A stretch of 64,000 bases of DNA from Plazaster borealis (GCA_021014325.1 CM037464.1:3317127-3381126), one strand, 5' to 3'; shown: positions 42,801 to 48,318, counted from the first letter of the stretch. Program-made: numbers and translations. The notes: a model not told the origin generated them from the sequence alone.

Positions 42801-45398
42801 TGCAGCGTGTTGATGAGTTGGTCTAATTGTGCAACTCTTTCATAACCCAATGTGCTGCGTGTTGATGAGTTGGTTTAATTGTGCAACTCTTTCATAGCCC
42901 AATGTGCAGCATGTTGATGAGTTGGTTTAATTGTGCAACTCTTTCATAACCCAATGTGCAGCGTTTTGATGAGTTGGTTTAAAAGTGCAACTATTTCATA
43001 ACCCAATGTGCTGCGTGTTTGTGAGTTGGTCTAATTGTGCAACTCTTTCATAGCCCAATGTGTAGCGTGTTGATGAGTTCGTCTAATTGTGCAACTCTTT
43101 CATAGCCCAATGTGCAGCGTGTTGATGAGTTGGTCTAATTGTGCAACTCTTTCATAGCCCAATGTGCAGCGTGTTGATGAGTTGGTCTAATTGTGCAACT
43201 CTTTCATAACCCAATGTGCTGCGTTTTGATGAGTTGGTTTAATTGTGCAACTCTTTCATAGCCCAATGTGCAGCATGTTGATGAGTTGGTTTAATTGTGC
43301 AACTCTTTCATAACCCAATGTGCAGCGTGTTGATGAGTTGGTTTAAAAGTGCAACTATTTCATAACCCAATGTGCTGCGTGTTTGTGAGTTGGTCTAATT
43401 GTGCAACTCTTTCATAGCCCAATGTGTAGCGTGTTGATGAGTTCGTCTAATTGTGCAACTCTTTCATAGCCCAATGTGCAGCGTGTTGATGAGTTGGTCT
43501 AATTGTGCAACTCTTTCATAGCCCAATGTGCTGCGTGTTGATGAGTTGGTTTAATTGTGCAACTCTTTCATAACCCAATGTGCTGCGTTTTGATGAGTTG
43601 GTCTAATTGTGCAACTCTTTCATAACCCAATGTGCTGCGTGTTGATGAGTTGGTCTAATTGTGCAACTCTTTCATAACCCAATGTGCTGCGTGTTGATGA
43701 GTTGGTTTAATTGTGCAACTCTTTCATAACCCAATGTGCAGCGTTTTGATGAGTTGGTCTAATTGTGCAACTCTTTCATAGCCCAATGTGCTGCGTTTTG
43801 ATGAGTTGGTTTAATTGTGCAACTCTTTCATAACCCAATGTGCAGCGTGTTGATGAGTTGGTCTAATTGTGCAACTCTTTCATAGCCCAATGTGCTGCGT
43901 TTTGATGAGTTGGTTTAATTGTGCAACTCTTTCATAACTCAATGTGCTGCGTGTTGATGAGTTGGTCTAATTGTGCAACTCTTTCATAGCCCAATGTGCT
44001 GCGTTTTGATGAGTTGGTTTAATTGTGCAACTCTTTCATAGCCCAATGTGCTGCGTGTTGATGAGTTGGTCTAATTGTGCAACTCTTTCATAACCCAATG
44101 TGCTGCGTGTTGATGAGTTGGTCTAATTGTGCAACTCTTTCATAGCCCAATGTGCTGCGTGTTGATGAGTTGGTCTAATTGTGCAACTCTTTCATAGCCC
44201 AATGTGCTGCGTGTTGATGAGTTGGTTTAATTGTGCAACTCTTTCATAACCCAATGTGCAGCGTTTTGATGAGTTGGTCTAATTGTGCAACTCTTTCATA
44301 ACCCAATGTGCTGCGTTTTGATGAGTTGGTTTAATTGTGCAACTCTTTCATAACCCAATGTGTAGCGTGTTGATGAGTTGGTTTAATTGTGCAACTCTTT
44401 CATAGCCCAATGTGCTGCGTTTTGATGAGTTGGTCTAATTGTGCAACTCTTTCAAAGCCCAATGTGCTGCGTTTTGATGAGTTGGTTTAATTGTGCAACT
44501 CTTTCATAACCCAATGTGCAGCGTGTTGATGAGTTGGTCTAATTGTGCATCTCTTTCATAGCCCAATGTGCTGCGTGTTGATGAGTTGGTCTAATTGTGC
44601 AACTCTTTTGTCTTTGCAGGCCTTATTATCAAGTATTGTACAGCGGACAAGTGGTTGTAATGTAGAGACTCTTGAAAGACTTTACTGTGTCCTCAGTCAG
44701 TGTGTTTATTCTCATAGGATGGAGTATGATAAGACACAACTTATTACGGTGAGTGCAGTCAACACATAAGTAGTTAGTTGTTTGTTGGCAGGCTTGTTTT
44801 TGTGCTGTTATTCTAGAAAGTTTTTTGTCTCTCCGATTGTTCAGGACATAACACGACAGACAATCACAACTTGATGAAACAATGATAAAATGACGATAAA
44901 ACGAAGATAAAGTTAATGCTAAAGATTGCAGCTTGAAAAATTCGCAAACGACGATAAACTTCAATTCAACTCCTCACGAAAACAGTAGAACAGTAGTAAA
45001 AAGATCTAAGATGGATGCCCCCACAGCACGTAAACTTACACAGCTCTGTGTTGCAGTCACTCCGTGGACATTCCTTTGTTCTGTACACTAAAGGAAAATC
45101 CTTTTCTTCAACACTGCCAAAAACACGATGTGGACATGTGTAAGTCCACACAGTGTTTCAAGTCCCTACATTATGTGGACCTCTTTTGTTCTCAGGTAGC
45201 GTTAAAACACCAGCGAAAAGCTTAACAACCCCTGTAAGTTGCGGGGTACCAGCTACTGGTGTCTGGTTGGCGTTGATTGGCCAGTTGCTCATTGACATTT
45301 TTTGTATTAGTTGAAGGCGCAGTCACTATAATGTCTTGCCTTATTTGTTTATTTTGTAGGACATGGAATGTGAAGTCTTACAGTTTGTTCGGATCTAA
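18019..45398 (+). CDS. ATAD2: ATAD2/ATAD2B orthologue: AAA+ ATPase with bromodomain (24 coding exons)
   Basis: Nuclear chromatin regulator that binds acetylated histone tails and is thought to act as a hexameric AAA+ ATPase. The 24 exons listed below join in consistent phase to 4,509 nt, 1,502 aa; human ATAD2 is 1,390 and ATAD2B 1,458. Domains: acidic N-terminus with a poly-Glu tract (about 170-200); AAA1 at about 388-650 with Walker A GPPGTGKT (432-439), Walker B SIIFFDEID (491-499), sensor ATNR and RRPGRFDR arginine finger; a degenerate AAA2 at about 755-915 (GSKGQGQSS in place of Walker A, Lys lost); a bromodomain at about 955-1085 with the acetyl-lysine Asn in EYNPDRD at 1041; a Ser/Glu-rich linker; and a C-terminal helical region. 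The start is the first ATG after an in-frame TGA, with strong Kozak context (AAAATGG). ATAD2 and ATAD2B are vertebrate duplicates, so this is probably the single pre-duplication gene. Confidence 0.96.
18895..19280. repeat. Interspersed repeat in ATAD2 intron 1
   Basis: CTCCTTTAAAAACAAATTTGACATC resembles the repeat at 16280 (the shared core is shorter), and AGAGGGCGCTATAC near 19258 resembles 15959-15972 downstream of the other foldback. No coding exon. Confidence 0.5.
19407..19528 (+). CDS. ATAD2: ATAD2 exon 2
   Basis: Acceptor TTCCAG and donor GTAAGA. Encodes a Ser/Arg/Lys-rich disordered stretch (TPKSKRQRLN, then LTRSRTRRN), likely nuclear-localising. No domain. The phase fits exons 1 and 3. 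Confidence 0.8.
20030..20160. repeat. Interspersed foldback repeat, copy 2
   Basis: GTGGCTACGGCTATGGCTG and CGTAGCCGTAGCTG arms as at 11560-11700. It is flanked by TTAGGCC and CCTTAG, suggesting similar ends in both copies. Confidence 0.75.
20668..20876 (+). CDS. ATAD2: ATAD2 exon 3
   Basis: Acceptor ACTAG and donor GTAATG. Encodes PIRTRRSSKKEIPSED and then FVPRRSLRERKPLY, a basic motif like the repeated RSLRxR/RSCRIR segments of the vertebrate N-terminus. Confidence 0.83.
20985..21185. repeat. GGCCAGT-rich interspersed repeat, copy 1
   Basis: Contains CAGTGGTCCACTGGCC, GGTCCGGCTGGCC and ACTGGTCCTGCTGGCCAGT. The same sequence in inverse orientation is at 34795-35000, and a shorter relative is at 10280-10380. 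Confidence 0.78.
21246..21268. repeat. (AC)n microsatellite
   Basis: A short CA/CG run in ATAD2 intron 3, before several GTGGACC-containing short repeats. Confidence 0.8.
21726..21886 (+). CDS. ATAD2: ATAD2 exon 4, poly-Glu
   Basis: Acceptor ATACAG and donor GTTAGT. Encodes a Lys/Ser/Pro-rich lead, then an uninterrupted acidic run coded mostly by a GAA/GAG microsatellite (about 21798-21886). Vertebrate ATAD2 has an Asp/Glu run in the same place. The repeat codons make its length prone to variation. Confidence 0.83.
22030..22284 (-). repeat. tRNA-derived SINE (CGTGGCCGAG family), copy on minus strand
   Basis: Reading the minus strand: GGTGTCGTGGCCGAGCGGTC head, CCAGTCATGGCACTTGTG, and AGAACCCAGAACACTTATCA body. 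The tRNA-Leu/Ser-like head is no longer a folding tRNA. Confidence 0.82.
22346..22690 (+). repeat. tRNA-derived SINE, alternative body
   Basis: Head as in the copies at 31784 and 57655, with B box GGCTCGAATCC, then AAGACACTGAACTATAATTG. The rest (CCCAAGGGAGCCGAGATGG, TAATAATGTTGGAGCG) is shared with the copy at 35702-36015. Confidence 0.85.
22772..22898 (+). CDS. ATAD2: ATAD2 exon 5
   Basis: Acceptor CACTCAG and donor GTAAGA. Encodes LDMYSRIKRRHIERRAQE, similar to the human NLNMYTRGKQKDIQR segment, followed by another acidic run. Confidence 0.87.
22912..23222 (+). repeat. Tandemly duplicated SINE 3' half
   Basis: TTCTGTTTTGATGGGAGGAG starts both copies (about 22913 and 23077). Each runs through GTTCCTGGTTTGATCGGCAG and CACAGCACCTTGTAAACC, the 3' half of the SINE at 31784 and 57655. 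The duplication is 164 bases long, and the two copies differ in only a few places. Confidence 0.88.
23363..23515. mobile_element. CAGGCCxGAAT element, copy 2
   Basis: GGGCCTGGAATTACAAGG start, CTCTGTTGCCCTGGTCTTGG and CTTGGTGCCCCTTCAACAG interior, like 62870-62910. The right end is degraded. Confidence 0.75.
23516..24280. other. ATAD2 intron 5 remainder, nothing recognised
   Basis: AT-rich intronic sequence. A tRNA-like remnant may lie at about 23670-23725 (GTTAGACTGCATGACTTGC and GGTTGGAATCCC), too weak to call. No exon. Confidence 0.5.
24281..24382 (+). CDS. ATAD2: ATAD2 exon 6
   Basis: Acceptor AAATCAG and donor GTAAGA. Encodes an acidic run and then NYGLRQHRRIVQRYEAPLQ, matching the YYLRQRKATVYYQAPLE block of human ATAD2. 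Confidence 0.92.
24420..25080. repeat. C-rich strand-asymmetric low-complexity tract in ATAD2 intron 6
   Basis: About 660 bases of CCCCATCCAACCCC / AACCCTAGCCAACCCC units of 10-11 bases, with very little G or T on the plus strand. Open frames on both strands (PSKPLANPSQAPSNPP plus; GWGLAGAWLGVGWG minus) are translations of the repeat. The minus strand is G-rich with many GGG/GGGG runs. Confidence 0.92.
25198..25315 (+). CDS. ATAD2: ATAD2 exon 7
   Basis: Acceptor GTACAG and donor GTGGGC. Arg-rich: RRKRSIRLFDGPQSPLRR and TPIRSPHFKR, the disordered basic region before AAA1. Confidence 0.88.
25514..25648. mobile_element. GGGCCCAATTTCAT palindromic MITE, copy 1
   Basis: GGGCCCAATTTCATGGC on the left, GCCATGAAATTGGGCCC on the right, and no coding sequence. 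It is one of six copies in the window. Confidence 0.9.
25760..25867 (+). CDS. ATAD2: ATAD2 exon 8
   Basis: Acceptor TTGTCAG and donor GTAGGT. Encodes KHHATHNSSSTSSDSSDDE and then RRFERRKKK, matching the human RRHAIHSSDSTSS...EDEQHFERRRK region. Confidence 0.93.
26165..26400. repeat. Interspersed repeat (GTCCACACTGTGTC family), copy 1
   Basis: Shares AGTCCACACTGTGTC, TGCACAGAGTCTGTAAACCT and CATCTGGGAGGT with 39205-39300. It precedes ATAD2 exon 9. The AGAGTCTGTAAACC box is repeated within the copy. Confidence 0.75.
26534..26642 (+). CDS. ATAD2: ATAD2 exon 9
   Basis: Acceptor TGTGTAG and donor GTGAGA. Encodes RCLPMNLVPEDITGVKKDR and KIGSSLADVDPMTIDTS, the conserved N-terminal linker that leads into the ATPase. 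Confidence 0.96.
27197..27487 (+). CDS. ATAD2: ATAD2 exon 10, AAA1 Walker A
   Basis: Residues 388-484. VTFDSVGGL opens the AAA+ domain; ISPPRGVLFYGPPGTGKT contains Walker A; DCLSKWVGESERQLRLLF is the AAA pore-side segment. Nearly identical to human ATAD2. Confidence 0.99.
27499..27655 (+). mobile_element. CAGGGATGAGAA interspersed element, copy 2 (truncated)
   Basis: Begins CAGGGATGAGAAATTTCAGA directly after ATAD2 exon 10 and runs to GAGGGTACTGTTGC. The right half seen in the copy at 45678-45945 is missing. Confidence 0.8.
27760..28555 (+). repeat. Tandem repeat, about 80-base unit, 10 copies, ATAD2 intron 10
   Basis: The unit reads TTCCTCTTTGTATCAATGTT, GAAGTTTTCGTTTGATTTCA, TCTCAAGATTTTGAATGATT, TTAATGATGTGTGACATAT. 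Copies diverge by about 5-20 percent, with some one- to ten-base deletions. Confidence 0.93.
28598..28846 (+). CDS. ATAD2: ATAD2 exon 11, AAA1 Walker B and arginine finger
   Basis: Residues 485-567. RPSIIFFDEIDGLAPVRSS is Walker B with the catalytic Glu at 497; VVIGATNRIDSIDPALRRPG holds sensor 1 and the arginine finger. All catalytic residues are intact. Confidence 0.99.
28958..29253. mobile_element. TTAA-flanked foldback MITE, copy 1
   Basis: TTAA CTCTTTCAGTGC at the left and GCACTGAAAGAG TTAA at the right. The TTAA duplication is the signature of piggyBac-type insertion. A copy with the same ends and interior is at 48032-48318. Confidence 0.85.
29604..29694 (+). CDS. ATAD2: ATAD2 exon 12, AAA1 lid
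   Basis: Acceptor TTGCAG and donor GTAAGT. Encodes ARRTILSIHTKEWSPKLS and VADKCVG, the start of the AAA+ lid. Confidence 0.97.
30090..30270 (+). repeat. Interspersed repeat (GGGTTTTCAGTCC family)
   Basis: CATGTGGATTGGGTTTTCAG, then GGGATTTCCCCATTTGGGGT and TTTTCCTCCTACATTTAAAA. The inverse orientation is at 59155-59255. The start (GGCTCAGTGGTTT...CAGGTTGGAATTCC) may be tRNA-derived. Confidence 0.7.
30450..30764 (+). CDS. ATAD2: ATAD2 exon 13, AAA1 lid (sensor 2 area)
   Basis: Acceptor TACCAG and donor GTAAAT. Encodes GYCGADLKALCTEAALYAL, YPQIYASKEKLQLDL, MSARDFYQAMKKMVPAAQR and SVVSPGRALS, all standard ATAD2 blocks. Confidence 0.98.
30812..31228 (-). repeat. Composite tRNA-derived SINE, minus strand
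   Basis: The tRNA-like part (minus strand GGCTAGATAGCTCAGTTGG, B box GGTTCAAGTCC) is preceded by AACATTAAGGC-type sequence, and a 5' block (GTGATCCCTCTGCTGCCGCT) matches 33908-33960. Bases about 31000-31145 interrupt it with an unrelated AT-rich segment. Confidence 0.75.
31560..31725 (+). CDS. ATAD2: ATAD2 exon 14, linker between AAA domains
   Basis: The TTGTTAG acceptor starts in phase with exon 13; donor GTAAGA. Encodes NSDDYSDEDAPCIFE, like the human SDLAYSDDDVPSVYE acidic linker, then a basic disordered tail. Confidence 0.9.
31784..32065 (+). repeat. tRNA-derived SINE, copy in ATAD2 intron 14
   Basis: CGTGTCGTGGCTGAGCGATT head with B box GGTTCAAGTCC. Body GGATGGGACGTAAAGC, CGTGTGTTGTGTAATGCACG, AAAAGAACCCAGTGCG, and 3' end GCGCCACAGCACCTTGTAAA. 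Confidence 0.9.
32245..32431 (+). CDS. ATAD2: ATAD2 exon 15, AAA2 (degenerate Walker A)
   Basis: Encodes RPRLLVCGSKGQGQSSHL, where the Walker A Lys is replaced as in the whole family, then HTLEKMPVHRLDLPALY and STNTPEECCAQ. Acceptor TTCACAG, donor GTAGGT. Confidence 0.97.
32515..32708. mobile_element. GTCATGATCAAAGCAGG foldback MITE, copy 2
   Basis: GGCTGTGTGGTCATGATCAT start, GATCATGATGACACAGCCC end. The interior pairs with itself and matches the copy at 9751-9935 apart from substitutions and small gaps. Confidence 0.88.
32860..33045 (+). CDS. ATAD2: ATAD2 exon 16, AAA2 (degenerate Walker B)
   Basis: Encodes LFREARRTSPSIIYMPHISH and WW, in the Walker B position but without DE, and SSAPVLILATSE. 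This supports an inactive second ATPase domain, as in human ATAD2. Acceptor GCATCAG, donor GTAATC. Confidence 0.97.
33133..33462. mobile_element. TTAA-flanked element with internal direct repeat
   Basis: TTAACCCATATCTGCC at the left and GGCGAATATGGGTTAA at the right. CTGCCGAGCTACGGGAAA occurs twice near the left end. The target site and end symmetry fit a piggyBac-type MITE. Confidence 0.82.
33541..33738. repeat. Inverted repeat with an interstitial (CCCTAA)n core
   Basis: Left arm 33552-33595 and right arm 33681-33728 pair (CTTGAGATAGGAGACTACA against TGTAGTCTCATCTCAAG). Between them, 33596-33666 is 11-12 copies of CCCTAA with two variants. It lies in ATAD2 intron 16. Confidence 0.92.
33905..34180 (+). 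repeat. Composite tRNA-derived SINE, plus strand
   Basis: 5' block GGTGATCACTCTCCTGCCGC, then GACTGGCACCCCCAAAGAAA and GAAGACCGTCAACATTAGGG. tRNA-like head GGCTAGATGGTTCAGTTGGT with B box GATTCAAGTCC, tail TTTTTCTTTGTTCC. It ends just upstream of ATAD2 exon 17. Confidence 0.8.
34201..34336 (+). CDS. ATAD2: ATAD2 exon 17, end of AAA2
   Basis: The CTGAAG acceptor starts VRELFSGQRDEVFRMRLPS, followed by EERHAFFEDLLLHQACKPP. Ends in RRKKE with the less usual donor GTTGGT, fixed by phase with exon 18. Confidence 0.93.
34795..35000. repeat. GGCCAGT-rich interspersed repeat, copy 2 (inverse)
   Basis: Complementary to 20985-21185, with matching ends: GACTAGCCAGCAGGACCAGT and GCATTTGGCCAGTGGGCCAC. 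It abuts the TTAA-type element that follows. Confidence 0.78.
34999..35222. mobile_element. CTCTTTCATGCACC-type element, copy 1
   Basis: Shares GATCATATGGACACATTAAT, TGTTT..TTTTTTGCAAATGGCG, GTGGTCGTGCGATCTTT-like and TATTTTTCTGAAGGGAT segments with 58805-59051. TTAA is seen only on the left side here. Confidence 0.75.
35352..35551 (+). CDS. ATAD2: ATAD2 exon 18, helical linker and bromodomain start
   Basis: Acceptor GAATAG. Encodes VAVKALQELPVAPAPEPRKL, then a Glu/Arg-rich helix and LRDVLSRLANERKFRQFLRP, the first bromodomain helix. Human ATAD2 has an RVF shelf where this protein reads RQF (residues 984-986). Donor GTTCGT. Confidence 0.96.
35702..36018 (+). repeat. tRNA-derived SINE, alternative body, copy 2
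   Basis: GCGTGTTGTTGCCGAGCGGT head, B box GGTTCCAATCCC, then the CTCCCAAGGGAGCTGAGATG and TAATAATGTTGGAGCGCC body as at 22346-22690. Confidence 0.87.
36033..37435 (+). mobile_element. CAGGGATGAGAA element, copy 3, split by another transposon
   Basis: Left part 36033-36103 and right part 37297-37435 join to a copy like that at 45678-45945. The break falls at a point equivalent to about 45793. Confidence 0.88.
36104..37296. mobile_element. DNA transposon insertion, 13-base perfect inverted ends, nested
   Basis: CAGACCTGCCAAC (36104-36116) and GTTGGCAGGTCTG (37284-37296) bound 1,193 bases flanked by CACTTC direct repeats (36098-36103, 37297-37302). The CAG-start ends suggest hAT-type, but hAT duplications are usually 8 bases and here I see 6. 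No transposase frame: non-autonomous. The interior has CCCGATTTTCCCGGGAC inverted motifs, a run of T, poly-A/ACGGGCG, an imperfect 31-base tandem repeat with GTGCAGGAATAGTTTGCGCA (36655-36925), and long C/G runs (37207-37250). Confidence 0.86.
37820..37979 (+). CDS. ATAD2: ATAD2 exon 19, bromodomain core
   Basis: Encodes VPDYVVVIKTPMDLSTMMNK (ZA loop and helix A) and DIDLICRNALEYNPDRDPG with the acetyl-lysine-binding Asn at residue 1041. Acceptor CTTCCAG, donor GTACGG. Confidence 0.98.
38566..38688 (+). CDS. ATAD2: ATAD2 exon 20, bromodomain last helix
   Basis: Encodes DRAIRNQACELKDTAYAII, with the Ile that acts as the human gatekeeper kept, then EAEMDNDFEKEC and ESRLNRG. Acceptor TTACAG, donor GTACAG. 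Confidence 0.97.
39150..39380. repeat. GTCCACACTGTGTC interspersed repeat, copy 2
   Basis: Matches 26200-26400 over about 120 bases and ends CAACTCTCATCCCT. It lies just before ATAD2 exon 21, and part of it is read in the same open frame as that exon although upstream of the acceptor. Confidence 0.72.
39415..40359 (+). CDS. ATAD2: ATAD2 exon 21, long C-terminal linker
   Basis: 945 nt, residues about 1089-1403. Starts GHCPAKTAPAFYRVLPPS (human SKYAPSYYHVMPK), then basic LKKKRNKRMSRWNRGFIGSA and a long Ser/Glu/Asn-rich disordered region. The frame stays open past the GTAAGA donor at 40360 to a stop at 40482-40484, so intron retention would give a different tail. Confidence 0.94.
40486..41268 (+). 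repeat. ATAD2 intron 21 remainder with SINE (40725-41160)
   Basis: The SINE head is GTCGGCTGAGTGGTCAAGCG with B box GATCGAGTCCC. The body GACGTAAAGCCGTTGGTCCC and AAAAGAACCCAGTGCACTTA follows, and the GTTTCTGG..TGATCAGCAG part is duplicated. The rest is AT-rich with a TTA microsatellite at 41160-41175. Confidence 0.82.
41269..41399 (+). CDS. ATAD2: ATAD2 exon 22
   Basis: Acceptor TTTCAAG and donor GTAATT. Encodes IQRRMTRRMWADITTQKAVE and EVTVDHKRLE, matching the human VLRMTRARRS...VEKALAIL...VVDHERLK block. Confidence 0.93.
41410..41932 (+). repeat. 21-base tandem repeat, about 25 copies, ATAD2 intron 22
   Basis: The unit is ATGATATGTTTATACCTCAC with one extra base. Because 21 is a multiple of three, two plus-strand frames and one minus-strand frame stay open for 170-195 codons (MICLYLT-, NDMFIPH- and HIIVRYK-repeats). 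Exon 22 hits a stop right after its donor, so none is joined to ATAD2. Translations of a repeat, not genes. Confidence 0.93.
42030..44605 (+). repeat. 52-base minisatellite with 364-base higher-order structure
   Basis: About 49 copies of a unit reading TGATGAGTTGGTTTAATTGT, GCAACTCTTTCATAACCCAA, TGTGCTGCGTGT. Copies vary mainly at four sites: TTTAA/TCTAA, AACCC/AGCCC, GCTGC/GCAGC, GTGTTG/GTTTTG. A block with the rare AAAAGTGCAACTATTTC variant at 42981 recurs at 43345, exactly seven units (364 bases) later, with the same following variants. It ends next to the exon 23 acceptor. Confidence 0.96.
44620..44748 (+). CDS. ATAD2: ATAD2 exon 23
   Basis: The TTTGCAG acceptor starts ALLSSIVQRTSGCNVETLER, then LYCVLSQCVYSHRMEYDKTQ (human LYAVISQCIYRHRKDHDKTS). 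Donor GTGAGT. The acceptor sits only about 15 bases after the last unit of the 52-base minisatellite. Confidence 0.96.
45360..45398 (+). CDS. ATAD2: ATAD2 exon 24 (stop)
   Basis: The TTTTGTAG acceptor starts DMECEVLQFVRI and then TAA. Human ATAD2 ends KMEQEVENFSCSR, so the short last exon is in the right place and frame. Confidence 0.9.
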   Translation, partial: DMECEVLQFVRI

Positions 45399-45680
45399 AG
45401 GAGATTTAAGGAGGAGGACAGGGATGTCACATTCTTAAGATTTAAGAAAGAAGGACAGGGAGGAAACATTCATGGAGGAGTAAGATTCAAAATCTTAATT
45501 TATTGCTGAAGTGCACTTCACTGTTTGCACTCGATGTTCAACTGTGCCCGCTGGAAGATCGTACGTTCCCGGTTTACCCTCGGACATCAGTACGTGAGGA
45601 CCAACAGTAGGTTTAAATTACCTTGTGACAAGGTGATCTGTTCCTTTCTGATTCACAATAAAAACCTTTATTGTAATCAG
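45399..45680 (+). other. ATAD2: ATAD2 3' UTR and polyadenylation signal
   Basis: AATAAA at 45657-45662 is the first clear signal after the stop codon and directly precedes an interspersed element starting at about 45678. Cleavage is likely at about 45675-45690, though later sites cannot be excluded. Confidence 0.6.
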
Positions 45681-45945
45681 GGACGAGAAATGTCAGACTT
45701 TTATCTTGAGTTCAGACTTTCCTGTATCTGCTCGGAGACAACAATAGCTGTTATTTTCTTCTGATATAAATAAATCCTGCCCGTTGATCTACTTCTCTAG
45801 CACTGAGGATACTGTTCCCAGAAGCTCCTTGGAATCAATAACTCCAGGGGTTACCAAGAAGTGGAAATGCCATCATTTCAATGTACCTCCTAAACTTTAG
45901 ATCATATTTTCTGACTTTTTTGTTCGAAAGGACTCTCATCTCTTG
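45678..45945 (+). mobile_element. CAGGGAYGAGAA element, most complete copy
   Basis: CAGGGACGAGAAATGTCAGA start; CTTCTCTAGCACTGAGGATA, AACTCCAGGGGTTACC and GGAAATGCCATCATTTCAA interior; AAAGGACTCTCATCTCTTG end. It serves as the unoccupied reference for the insertion at 36104. Confidence 0.85.
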
Positions 45946-46071
45946 TAGTTAGAGTTCTGGATTCATATCAACTATTGATATTTTAATTGCCCTGTGATAT
46001 ACCCTTTTTGTGATGATTGTACAAACTCTATTTTATTTGTTGTCCATAGTTTGTACTGTCCCTTGATATTC

Positions 46072-46222
46072 CTGGGTTGGGTTTCACAAAGCACTAGGAT
46101 TCCTCTTAAAGACGAGTTGTCAACATCACCGTAGTGATTTGGATTTGTGACATCACACTCTGCTTAGCAATTAAGATTGATAAACATCTTGAGGTCAATC
46201 TTAGCTCTTTGTGAAACTGGCC
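46072..46222. mobile_element. Short foldback (GTTTCACAAAG ends), copy 1
   Basis: GGGTTTCACAAAGCACTAGG at the left and CTTTGTGAAACTGGCCCC at the right. The related element at 59834-59983 shares CACCGTAGTGATTTG-like and TTGTGACATCACACT segments. Confidence 0.82.
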
Positions 46223-46230
46223 CCTGATGC

Positions 46231-46453
46231 CCTGGGCCCAAGTTCATGAAGCTGTTTAGCAGAAAATTCTGCTCAGCAAAGTTCTTTTCTAAGCAAGAAA
46301 CGAGTGGGGTACCAGTCACAGCAATGGTAACTGTATAGCATTTTGGCTGGTAACCTATTTTTCTTCAGCAAAAGTTGTCTGTGGTTAGCAAGTTTGTTGT
46401 GCTTTGGTTAGCAAGTTTGTTGTGCTTACATGCTTTATGAAGTTGGGCCCTGG
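46231..46453. mobile_element. GGGCCCAATTTCAT palindromic MITE, copy 2
   Basis: CTGGGCCCAAGTTCATGAAG on the left and CTTTATGAAGTTGGGCCCTG on the right. GGTTAGCAAGTTTGTTGTGC is duplicated inside. Confidence 0.85.
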
Positions 46454-46613
46454 CGATAAACCCTTCATTGGTTTACAGTATGGGTCCTTGACTGAAAGTG
46501 AAGTGATGATTTAACTCCAACCAGTAATTTGTAAATACCCGTTTGACTAACTCGGTACTGGTTCTTGTGAACACTTGATTTTAGTCAGTAATCATAAGCC
46601 AACTGTAATAATT

Positions 46614-47091
46614 TAATGAGGGTTTTCAAGGTCAAATTCAGTTTTGTTATGCACCCATTTTCCAGTGGATAGAGTCCTCATGAAAGTGGGGGAAAGAATT
46701 ACAAGTATCTAACCTCACGTTAAAATGGTGTGAAATGTCATTTTATTTGGTACTCTTTCAGAGCGAAATTTGAAACATCATGTCATCGGACAGCTAAAAC
46801 AAATAGGTCTGTACATTCCAAAGAGGAATTTTTGCACCAGTCAAAAGGTCAAATTAATTGCTATTTTGATTGAATATCATCAAAATTCAGGAACTGAAAA
46901 TTCTTTGTAGACAAAATGATTTGAAATGTGACGTCATCCAATTCACTTGAAGGGTATCAAACACAGTGGCATTTTAAACCATTTTAACCTGAGGTTAGAG
47001 ACTTGAAATTGTTTTCCCCGTTTTCATGAGGACTCTATTGGAAAATGAGTGACGCACAAAACTGATTTTGACCTTTGAGTCCCTCTTTAAA
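46614..47091. mobile_element. Long foldback element (AAGGTCAAATTCAGTTTTGT ends), copy 1
   Basis: The two halves pair over much of 478 bases: GTCAAATTCAGTTTTGT, CATTTTCCA and TCTAACCTCACGTTAAAATG on the left, with complements on the right. Other copies are at 55313-55842 and, truncated, at 61972-62338. No coding frame. Confidence 0.9.
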
Positions 47092-48031
47092 ATTTATTAA
47101 TTTAGAATCCCCCGAGAAGATGCCCTTCTCAGATTCCAGTAAACTCTTTAGGGTTTACCTTAGGTCAGTGGTGCACGCCAACAATGTAATATACTAAATG
47201 CTGCTGTTTGTGTGGTGAGCGCCCTCGCCAAGTTTTCAATACCAAGTTTTAAATGTTAACCTCGTGGTAGTTTTTATAAATTTGTGGCGTCTTGTGGATG
47301 GAAGGGCGGTGAGGGCATTAAACACCATCTTGGAGTCAAACAACCCTACCTCATTTTTACGAAAATCTGCCGGCAAGAAGATGACAAGTCTCAGGGAACT
47401 CCTGACAATTTTGTACTTTTTTTTTTTTTTTTTAAATAAAGAAATTGTAGATGGGTTAATTTTGTTAGCTTGTCAAGACTTCGAAGTGAAAAATCAAGAG
47501 CTGGGAAAGGTGGCTTGGGGAAGGGGGGAGTTATGAAATGTTTCAATATTTTAGCATTAATATTTTATTGATGTCTACGATGTGGTCTTTTGAGTCTTGA
47601 GAAAGGTTCACATATGTTGGAAATGAGCCAAGAAGATACAGCATTTTTAATGTGTACATGTACATGTAATTTACATGCCAATAAAATACTGCATATTGGC
47701 GTCTGTGATACTAACACTTTGCAAACATTTACTTGTTATTTTTTCCCCAAGGATTATCCTCTTGATTACCTCACATTTTGACGGTACTTATTTCCCTCAG
47801 AGACCTTCATAGTGTACCCACCATCTTGGTGTGGTACCCTGTATACCATGGTAATTATTATTTTGTGTTTTTGTGTGATACCAAAATGGGGCCTGACTTT
47901 CTTCCCTTCCATGTTTTGGAGGAATGCAGTAAAAATAAGGTGGCTGAGACATGACAAACAGGCATGATATTGTTCCTACTTAACTGTGATTTATGATTGC
48001 TTTGTCCTCAGAAAAATCAGCAAAACTGTTA
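47092..48031. other. Intergenic, nothing recognised
   Basis: AT-rich with a T-run at 47418-47433. The 90-codon plus-strand frame at 47264-47536 crosses that run and has no recognisable motif. No splice-supported exon seen. Confidence 0.5.
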
Positions 48032-48318
48032 TTAACTCTGTCAGTGCCAAGGTCGTACACATACGATCTATTTTATGTATTTCGAAAGGGCCATTTTCGT
48101 ACATGTACAATCTTTTTTATGTACTCAAAAAGCGTCATCCATCGTACATGTAGGACCCATAGTATACATGTTATCACGAGAGGACATTATCACTCAAGAA
48201 ATACTATTGACTTTGGGATGAACCAAGGCAACACAAATTGGCAAGATACATTTTGTTTGTTGAGATATTTTTCAGAATTTCAAAAAAACCTCAAAAAGCT
48301 TGGCACTGAAAGAGTTAA
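48032..48318. mobile_element. TTAA-flanked foldback MITE, copy 2
   Basis: TTAA CTCTGTCAGTGCC and GGCACTGAAAGAG TTAA ends; interior TCGTACATGTAGGACCCATA and CACTCAAGAAATACTATTGA correspond to 28958-29253 in the inverse orientation. Confidence 0.87.

Noticed and set aside
47264..47536. 90-codon ORF as a gene
   Set aside because: It crosses a 16-base T-run, which gives a run of Phe. There is no recognisable motif and no splice context.
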